Positions 1 through 4,608 of a stretch of 7,700 bases of DNA are shown here, piece after piece. Every line of letters starts with the position of its first letter. Within the stretch, counting starts at the first letter, position 1. A program made the translations under genes and the position numbers. Source of the stretch: Chloroflexota bacterium (lineage in GTDB: Bacteria; Chloroflexota; Dehalococcoidia; DSTF01; JACRBR01); NCBI GenBank assembly GCA_021813085.1, contig JAKAMA010000104.1, forward strand, positions 1 through 7,700, read 5' to 3'. Under the pieces are notes generated by a model, which was given only the letters and a program-made list of their open reading frames with translations, ran no database searches and was not told where the DNA came from.

Positions 1-55
1 CGCGCGGATATTGTATCGCCCGGGAGTCCAGCGCCAGACAGCGAGGGGAGGAGCG

Positions 56-1084
56 ATGAAAGCCGTACGGATCCACCAGCCGGGCAGTGCCGACAACTAC
101 GTCTACGAAGATGCACCGGACCCGGATGTTGGCCCGGGCGAGGTGCGAGTGCGCGTCAGGGCCGTCGCGCTGAACCATCTCGAGGCGTGGGCCGTGAAGG
201 CGCCGTCGAGCGTCCGCTACGACCACCCACGCATCCTCGGGGCCGATGTCGCAGGCGTGGTCGAAGGCGTCGGAGCGGGCGTCACCTCGGCGCAGGTGGG
301 CGCCGAGGTGATGGTGCACCCTGGCGTGAGCTGCGGTGTCTGCGAAGCCTGCCTCCGCGGCGAAGACAACCTCTGTCCCCAGTACCGGCTGCTCGGGCAG
401 GGGCGCGACGGCGGCATGGCGGAGCTGGTGGTCGTGCCGGCAGCTAATCTCGTTCCGAAGCCGGCGAACCTGACGTTCGAGGAGGCGGCGTCGATCCCTC
501 TGGTCTTCACCACGGCGCTGCACATGATCCTGACGCGCGCCGGCCTGCGCTACGGCGAGACCGTGCTGGTGAACGCGGCGGGCAGCGGGGTCGGCGTGGC
601 GGCGATCCAGGTCGCGAAGCTGCACGGCGCGCGAGTCTTCGCCAGCGCCGGCTCCGACGCGAAGCTCGAAAAGGCAGCCGCACTCGGCGCCGATGAGCGC
701 ATCAACTACAGTACGCACGACCTCGCGGAGGAGGCGCGGCGCCTCACCGGCGGCCGCGGGGTCGACATGGTCGTCGAGAACGTCGGCGCCGAGATCATGG
801 AGAAGAGCATCCGCGCGCTCGCCCGCAACGGCCGCGTCGTGACGTGCGGCGCGACGGCGGGGAACGACGCCACGTTCAACATCAGCCGCTTCTTCCTGTC
901 CCACCAGACGATCTACGGCTCGTTCATGGGCACGAAGGCGGAGCTGCTGCGCTACGCGCCGTGCTTCGCAGACGGGCGGCTGAAGCCTGTGGTCGACGCG
1001 GTTTTCCCGCTCGCCCGGGCGCGCGACGCCGTGGCGCGCCTCCTCCAGCGGGAGCAGTTCGGCAAGATCGTGCTCGTCCCGTAG
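56..1084 (+). CDS. Zinc-containing MDR oxidoreductase (quinone reductase/alcohol dehydrogenase superfamily)
   Basis: A 342-residue medium-chain dehydrogenase/reductase, full length for the family, probably a cytoplasmic NAD(P)H-dependent oxidoreductase. The GroES-like domain covers about residues 1-130 and the Rossmann domain about 130-290. The dinucleotide loop is A175-G-S-G-V-G180. Small residues and K203 after the second strand suit NADPH better than NADH (inference). Four cysteines, C93, C96, C99 and C107, form the CxxCxxCx7C structural-zinc lobe. The catalytic zinc ligands of true alcohol dehydrogenases are missing: N40-H-L-E replaces the Cys motif and G62-A-D replaces GHE. Reduction of a quinone, enone or enoyl substrate is therefore more likely than alcohol oxidation. 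The start is the ATG at 56 because AGGGG (44-48) lies 7 bases upstream; the frame opens earlier only through a TTG at 11. It converges on the hydrolase gene. Family is sure, substrate unknown. Confidence 0.9.
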   Translation: MKAVRIHQPGSADNYVYEDAPDPDVGPGEVRVRVRAVALNHLEAWAVKAPSSVRYDHPRILGADVAGVVEGVGAGVTSAQVGAEVMVHPGVSCGVCEACLRGEDNLCPQYRLLGQGRDGGMAELVVVPAANLVPKPANLTFEEAASIPLVFTTALHMILTRAGLRYGETVLVNAAGSGVGVAAIQVAKLHGARVFASAGSDAKLEKAAALGADERINYSTHDLAEEARRLTGGRGVDMVVENVGAEIMEKSIRALARNGRVVTCGATAGNDATFNISRFFLSHQTIYGSFMGTKAELLRYAPCFADGRLKPVVDAVFPLARARDAVARLLQREQFGKIVLVP

Positions 1085-1085
1085 T

Positions 1086-1131
1086 CCGGCGGGGGCAGCC
1101 GGGCGCATGGACGCGCGGCTGCCCTCGCCGG
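1086..1131. terminator. Long hairpin between convergent stop codons, likely bidirectional terminator
   Basis: The 16-base arms at 1086-1101 and 1116-1131 are reverse complements apart from one position, which is a G-U pair in the plus-strand transcript and an A-C mismatch in the minus-strand one. The loop is 14 bases. The stem begins 2 bases after the plus-strand stop and ends 4 bases before the minus-strand stop at 1135-1137, filling the 50-base gap between two converging genes. There is no clear run of T on either side, so it is not a textbook intrinsic terminator. Position and stem strength still make termination, or 3'-end protection of both mRNAs, the best explanation. Confidence 0.65.
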
Positions 1132-1134
1132 GGC

Positions 1135-2478
1135 CTACTGGCTCTTCGGAATGAACTGGACGGCATCGACGCCGATCGACGCCGTGCCGCCGGTAGCGTT
1201 GTTCATGTACACGTAGTCGCTACTCGTCCCGCTGAAGATGTACGTGCCCAGCGACACCCACACGTCCGAATAGTACGCCTGGTTCACCTGCCGCGTGGTG
1301 CAGCCGCCCGAGTAGCAGATCTTGTACGTCACGGTCGATGTGCCCGTGATCGCGGGCACGAAGACGCGCGCTTCGTACTTCGTGCCGCCGGTGAGCGCCG
1401 CGCGCCACGTCGCGCTGACCGTCGCCGTCGAGCCGTTGCCGTAGGCGCGGCGGACGGCGTTGTCGTAGCCATCGCCGCTGAGCACCGCATAGCTGCCCGA
1501 GAGCGTCGCGTTGTTGTCGTCGACGGCCTTCATCGTACGGTAGTCGGCCGCCGTCTTGTTCCAGTCGTAGGTCGAGCCGCTGGCGGTGTCCTCGTTCGAC
1601 GTGCTGCTCGCGAAGGCGTACAGCTTCGCGACGAAGTTGGTCGAAGGGCAGGGACACGAGCCGTCCGAGTTCACGTAGCGGTGGTAGGCGTTATCGTACA
1701 CCAGCTCCATGTAGTCGTGCCCGGGGACGCTTCCGGAATTGCTGGACCAGTTGCCCAGCAGGGAAATCACGCACCCATCCTGCGACGCCGGGTCCGAGGT
1801 GCGGCTGAACTCGATGTACTTGCCGCTGTTCACCCTGTGGAACCCCTGGTAGCTGCTGTACCCCTTGTTCTTGGGCGCCCACGACGAGAAGCAGGGGATG
1901 CCGAAGCCGTAGCCCCGGCTCACGTTGGCGCTGTCCTGCGTCACCTGCCCCGTCACGTCGGCGCCGAGCGAGTGCGCGAAGATGATCACCTGCCCCGCGC
2001 CGGCGGACTTCGCCTTCGCCGCAAAGCTCTCGGCCTTGCTAACGCCATCGCTGAATGCCCAGCCGTAGATGAGGTTCGTGCGCCAGTAGTCCAGTTCCAT
2101 GATCAGCACGTGGCTGTTGTTGCTCATGTTCAGATAGTCCGCGATTGGCACCTCCCAGTCGCTGCGCGACTGCGAGTTTCCCAGCGGGTTGTAGCCGGGG
2201 ATCAACAGGTAGACGGTGCCACCCGACCGCAAGAAGTCGTGGATCGCCTGCGCTGACTGCGACGTCGAGGTCGCCGCGCGGTTCGCGATATCCCACGCAT
2301 CCTGGTCGGCGCCCTTGGTCGAGAGCCAGCCGGAATCCTGCGAAGTCCACGGGATGTTGCCGGCATCGGTGAGAGGCGGCGCGTAGCCGACATAGACGGC
2401 GGCATCGGCCCTCCCGGCCAACAGTGCGATCGAACAGACAACGGCCACCACCACGGCCACGATCAGGCGCTTGCGCAC
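1135..2478 (-). CDS. Secreted lipase-like alpha/beta hydrolase with C-terminal golvesin/Xly-type domain
   Basis: A 447-residue exported protein, probably a serine hydrolase. Residues 1-26 form a signal peptide: MRKR, a hydrophobic core at 6-21, and an ADA cleavage site before A27. The hydrolase domain covers about 28-285. The nucleophile elbow is A168-H-S-L-G172, preceded by a VIIF strand, so S170 is the likely nucleophile. D229 (TSDPAS) and H254 (PGHDYMELVYD) fit the acid and base of a triad. The segment at about 305-447 resembles golvesin/xanthan-lyase carbohydrate-binding-like modules, ending in a GVDAVQFIP signature after a WVSLGTY...YVYMNN stretch. C388 and C393 could form a disulfide. 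The start is the GTG at 2478, because AAGGGGGAG lies just upstream and the signal peptide begins there. The frame runs back to an ATG at 2655, but that extension crosses the promoter. Substrate (lipid, ester or polysaccharide-linked) is unknown. It is transcribed alone. Confidence 0.8.
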   Translation of the reverse strand: MRKRLIVAVVVAVVCSIALLAGRADAAVYVGYAPPLTDAGNIPWTSQDSGWLSTKGADQDAWDIANRAATSTSQSAQAIHDFLRSGGTVYLLIPGYNPLGNSQSRSDWEVPIADYLNMSNNSHVLIMELDYWRTNLIYGWAFSDGVSKAESFAAKAKSAGAGQVIIFAHSLGADVTGQVTQDSANVSRGYGFGIPCFSSWAPKNKGYSSYQGFHRVNSGKYIEFSRTSDPASQDGCVISLLGNWSSNSGSVPGHDYMELVYDNAYHRYVNSDGSCPCPSTNFVAKLYAFASSTSNEDTASGSTYDWNKTAADYRTMKAVDDNNATLSGSYAVLSGDGYDNAVRRAYGNGSTATVSATWRAALTGGTKYEARVFVPAITGTSTVTYKICYSGGCTTRQVNQAYYSDVWVSLGTYIFSGTSSDYVYMNNATGGTASIGVDAVQFIPKSQ

Positions 2479-2482
2479 GATG

Positions 2483-2491
2483 CTCCCCCTT
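2483..2491 (-). promoter_or_regulatory. Ribosome binding site fixing the GTG start of the secreted hydrolase
   Basis: Read on the minus strand, AAGGGGGAG ends 4 bases before the GTG at 2478. It is the only strong purine-rich element near the beginning of the signal peptide. It supports the GTG start over the far upstream ATG at 2655. Confidence 0.6.
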
Positions 2492-2536
2492 GCGCCGCTG
2501 CACCACCGGGTGCGATCCCTCGCGTAAATTGCGGCG

Positions 2537-2565
2537 ATGGTAGAATCGCGGGCGGTCTGTGTCAA
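2537..2565 (-). promoter_or_regulatory. Sigma70-type promoter for the secreted hydrolase
   Basis: On the minus strand a perfect -35 TTGACA (2560-2565) is followed after exactly 17 bases by a -10 TACCAT (2537-2542), matching 4 of 6 consensus bases. Transcription would start near 2530, giving a leader of about 50 bases before the GTG at 2478. AT-rich sequence lies directly upstream of the -35 (about 2572-2586) and could act as an UP element. In a GC-rich genome this match is unlikely to be chance in the correct place and orientation. It has not been tested experimentally. Confidence 0.65.
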
Positions 2566-2587
2566 GGGGGAAGTCAATTTTTCTTCA

Positions 2588-2616
2588 CCTACCCCTAACG
2601 TGCACGTCAGGGTAGG
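2588..2616. promoter_or_regulatory. Operator-like nested palindrome in the divergent intergenic region
   Basis: A perfect 10-base palindrome ACGTGCACGT (2598-2607) sits inside a 20-base dyad at 2593-2612 with nine of ten pairs matching. Slightly offset arms CCTACCC (2588-2594) and GGGTAGG (2610-2616) extend it. It lies 53 bases before the ATG of the DUF35 gene and 23 bases upstream of the -35 of the hydrolase promoter. This form and place suit a dimeric regulator such as a TetR- or GntR-family protein controlling one or both divergent units. TAGGAT at 2613-2618 could be a weak plus-strand -10, which would place the dyad over the spacer, but I see no good -35 for it. No regulator gene is in the window. 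Confidence 0.5.
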
Positions 2617-2668
2617 ATGCCGGTCGGTGGCCGCGTGTGGCGGCGCCTCGCACAAGGTGACACTCGTT

Positions 2669-3079
2669 ATGTCGGACTACGCGAAACCACTGCCCTCCCC
2701 GAGCCCCGACACGCAGCCCTTCTGGGACGCCTGCAAACGGCACGAGCTATCGCTCCCCTACTGCAGGGCCTGCGCACGCTTCTTCTTTTACCCGCGCCGG
2801 TTCTGCCCGCGCTGCTTCTCATGGGACATCGACTGGCGCGCGTGCAGCGGCAGGGGCACGCTGTACACCTTCGCGATCCAGTACCGGCCCCAGGTGCCCG
2901 GCTTCACGCCGCCGTACGTGACGGCGATCGTGCAGCTCGAGGAAGGCCCGCGGCTGCTGACGAACCTCGTCGGCATCGAGCCGTCACCGGAGACGATCCG
3001 CTGCGACATGCCGGTCGAGGTGACGTGGGAAGACGCGACCGACGAGATCACGCTGCCCCTCTTCCGGCCGGCGCCATGA
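2669..3079 (+). CDS. Zinc-ribbon OB-fold (DUF35) protein, partner of the thiolase-like enzyme
   Basis: A 136-residue protein of the DUF35/OB-fold acyl-CoA-associated family at its usual length. The N-terminal helix segment carries the FWDACKRHEL motif at 18-27. A rubredoxin-like zinc ribbon follows, C32-x-x-C35 and C46-x-x-C49. The OB fold begins at G61-R-G-T-L-Y-T-F and ends with a VTWED..D.ITLPLF segment near residues 117-132. Family members bind thiolase-superfamily enzymes and help hold the acyl-CoA substrate; the DUF35 domain of ChsH2 with the aldolase Ltp2 is the studied example. The gene lies 22 bases before the thiolase-like gene. The start is the ATG at 2669, with AAGGTGA at 2654-2660 eight bases upstream. 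The same frame is open from 2537, but those codons run through the intergenic palindrome and do not look like protein. Cytoplasmic; the exact substrate is not readable. Confidence 0.88.
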   Translation: MSDYAKPLPSPSPDTQPFWDACKRHELSLPYCRACARFFFYPRRFCPRCFSWDIDWRACSGRGTLYTFAIQYRPQVPGFTPPYVTAIVQLEEGPRLLTNLVGIEPSPETIRCDMPVEVTWEDATDEITLPLFRPAP

Positions 3080-3105
3080 GCATGGACACGAGGGACGGAC
3101 GATGA
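3076..3105 (+). other. Nine-codon bridging mini-ORF (MSMDTRDGR) with ATGA overlaps at both ends
   Basis: The ATG at 3076 overlaps the TGA stop of the DUF35 gene (ATGA, 3076-3079). Its own TGA at 3103-3105 overlaps the ATG of the thiolase-like gene (ATGA, 3102-3105). A terminating ribosome could restart on the mini-ORF, finish it, and restart again on the thiolase-like gene, coupling the two yields. A purine-rich GGGACGGA (3092-3099) also precedes the 3102 start, so direct initiation is possible. A functional peptide is not claimed; chance is a real alternative for so short an ORF. Confidence 0.4.
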
Positions 3106-4259
3106 GCCTCAAGCAGAAGGTCGCGATTGTCGGCGCGGACGAGACAGACCGGATCGGCATCATCCCGGACGCGACGCCGATCATGCTGCATGCCGAGGCG
3201 GCCCGCAACGCCCTGCGCGACGCCGGCATCGAGAAGTCCGAAGTCGATGCCGTGCTGACGTGCGGGATCAGCGGCATGGCGAGCACCCAGCTCTGCGAGT
3301 ACCTCGGCATCATCCCGAAGTACACCGACAGCACGATGACGGGAGGCTCGTCGTTCGAGATCCACGTCGAGCACGCGGCGGCGGCAATCAACGCGGGCCT
3401 GTGCAGCGTGGCGCTGATCACGCACGGCGAGACCGGCCACTCCGGCCGCATGCGGCGCGGGCCGCGCGGGGGCTTTTTTGACCCGACGCTGCCGGCCATG
3501 CAGTTCGAGGTGCCGTTCGGCGTCGGCGGCGCGCCGAGCGCGTACTGCATGGCGGCGATGCGCCACATGCACCAGTACGGCACGACGAGCGAGCAGCTCG
3601 CGGAGATCGCCGTCGCGACGCGCAAATGGGCCCAGCTCAACCCGCGCGCGATGATGCGCGACGACCTGACGATCGAAGACGTGCTGTCGTCGCGCTGGAT
3701 CGCCTACCCGTTCCACGTCTACGACTGCTGTCTCGTGACGGACGCCGGCGGCGCGGTCGTCGTCGTCGGCGCCGAGCGGGCGCGCGACTTCAAGAAGAAG
3801 CCTGTGTGGGTACTGGGCAGCGGCGAGGCGAGCACGCACCAGTCTCTCCTGGGCATGGACGACATCACGACCACGCCCGCGCGCTACTCGGGCAAAGCGG
3901 CGTTCGAGATGGCTGGCGTCACCCACGACGACATCGATGTCGTCGAGGTATACGACTCGTTCACGTACACCGCGCTCGTGACGCTGGAGGAACTGGGCTT
4001 CTGCGCGAAGGGAGAGGGAGGCCCGTTCGTCTCGGGCCAGCGGACGGCGCCCGGGGGCGATTTCCCGATGAACACCAACGGCGGCGGCCTCTCCTACACG
4101 CACCCGGGGATGTACGGCATGTTCATTCTCATCGAAGCGGTGCGCCAGCTCCGGGGGGAGTGCGGCGCCCGCCAGGTGCCCGACGCCCGGCTCGCCCTCG
4201 TCAACGGCACCGGCGGCACGCTCAGCGCCACGGGCACCCTGATCCTCGGGGCGGACTAA
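3102..4259 (+). CDS. Thiolase-superfamily protein lacking both canonical cysteines (lipid-transfer/SCPx-thiolase or Ltp2-like)
   Basis: A 385-residue thiolase-fold enzyme that probably acts on an acyl-CoA thioester. The N-terminal half has the VAIVGADETD start, an HAEAARNALRDAGI helix at 30-43, and the segment T80-G-G-S-S-F-E, where a normal thiolase has its nucleophilic Cys. The C-terminal half has VEVYDSFT (281-288) and G328-G-L-S-Y-T-H-P-G336 with H334 in the place of the GHP-motif histidine. N368-G-T-G-G-T appears where the second catalytic cysteine normally sits. Both cysteines are thus absent, as in the SCPx/lipid-transfer thiolase-like branch. Within that branch Ltp2 cleaves steroid side chains by retro-aldol reaction with a DUF35 partner. 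A DUF35 gene directly upstream supports a heteromeric complex. Whether the reaction is aldolase, condensing or other is open. The ATG at 3102 is the only start giving the full N-terminal strand. Confidence 0.87.
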   Translation: MSLKQKVAIVGADETDRIGIIPDATPIMLHAEAARNALRDAGIEKSEVDAVLTCGISGMASTQLCEYLGIIPKYTDSTMTGGSSFEIHVEHAAAAINAGLCSVALITHGETGHSGRMRRGPRGGFFDPTLPAMQFEVPFGVGGAPSAYCMAAMRHMHQYGTTSEQLAEIAVATRKWAQLNPRAMMRDDLTIEDVLSSRWIAYPFHVYDCCLVTDAGGAVVVVGAERARDFKKKPVWVLGSGEASTHQSLLGMDDITTTPARYSGKAAFEMAGVTHDDIDVVEVYDSFTYTALVTLEELGFCAKGEGGPFVSGQRTAPGGDFPMNTNGGGLSYTHPGMYGMFILIEAVRQLRGECGARQVPDARLALVNGTGGTLSATGTLILGAD

Positions 4260-4280
4260 CCCGCCCGCGCCGACTGGCGA

Positions 4281-4302
4281 CGGCGCGCGAGACGGCGCGC
4301 CG
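4281..4302. terminator. GC-rich hairpin downstream of the thiolase-like gene
   Basis: CGGCGCGC (4281-4288) pairs perfectly with GCGCGCCG (4295-4302) around a six-base loop. It starts 21 bases after the TAA stop at 4257-4259. No T-run follows, so it is at best a weak or factor-assisted terminator. In sequence this rich in GCGC, an 8-base stem may also arise by chance. Confidence 0.35.
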
Positions 4303-4597
4303 GTATCGTGGCGGTCGTACACTCACCGCGACTTAAGATTCGCCAAGCAATGGCTCTTGAGCCGCGCTCGCGGCCCACACAGAGGTACGATCTCCACTGC
4401 CGGCCGCGACGCACGGTGGTGGGAAGCGGCGCCCCGCCGCGGCAGCAGACGCGCGCAGCGGGCATGGCGAAGCACGGCGCTTTCGGCTGCGCGGCGACGC
4501 CGCGTCGGACATCCACCGACACCGGCAGGCGCCAAGCGACATCCGGCGCGGGCCGTCCGCTTGGCGGGCTTGCGCACCATGGCGCAGGGTGGGGCAG

Positions 4598-4602
4598 AAG
4601 GA
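4598..4602 (+). promoter_or_regulatory. Ribosome binding site deciding the penicillin-binding-protein start
   Basis: AAGGA lies six bases before the GTG at 4609, inside a longer purine run AGAAGGAAGG. The alternative ATG at 4579 has no comparable element, and the open frame back to 4357 encodes Arg/Ala-rich low-quality sequence. The GTG is therefore preferred. Confidence 0.5.
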
Positions 4603-4608
4603 AGGCGT

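Larger units (their letters stand above)
4260..4608. other. Intergenic stretch without a supportable gene
   Basis: Between the thiolase-like stop and the chosen penicillin-binding-protein start there are 349 bases. Open frames cross it on both strands, but their translations are Arg/Ala/Pro-rich and look like non-coding GC-rich sequence. It holds one GC hairpin just after the thiolase-like gene (4281-4302). A small inverted repeat lies at 4352-4363 (GGCTC-TT-GAGCC), and next to it is a stem GCCGC/GCGGC (4361-4374). TAAGAT at 4334-4339 and TACGAT at 4386-4391 resemble -10 boxes, but neither has a -35 at proper spacing, so I cannot place the promoter of the downstream gene. Confidence 0.6.

Noticed and set aside
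844..2256. A 470-codon plus-strand open frame spanning the end of the oxidoreductase and the hydrolase gene
   Set aside because: It runs through the stop and hairpin between two convergent genes and is antisense to the hydrolase; the composition is that of a shadow frame.
2479..2655. N-terminal extension of the secreted hydrolase to the ATG at 2655
   Set aside because: It would place the signal peptide 59 residues inside the protein and run through the promoter and palindrome.
3048..4322. A 424-codon minus-strand open frame antisense to the thiolase-like gene
   Set aside because: Low-complexity Arg/Ala/Val/His composition, no recognisable motif, fully explained as a shadow of the plus-strand gene.
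4357..4608. N-terminal extension of the penicillin-binding protein to an ATG at 4357
   Set aside because: The added 84 residues are Arg/Ala-rich with no family similarity, and no ribosome binding site supports that start.
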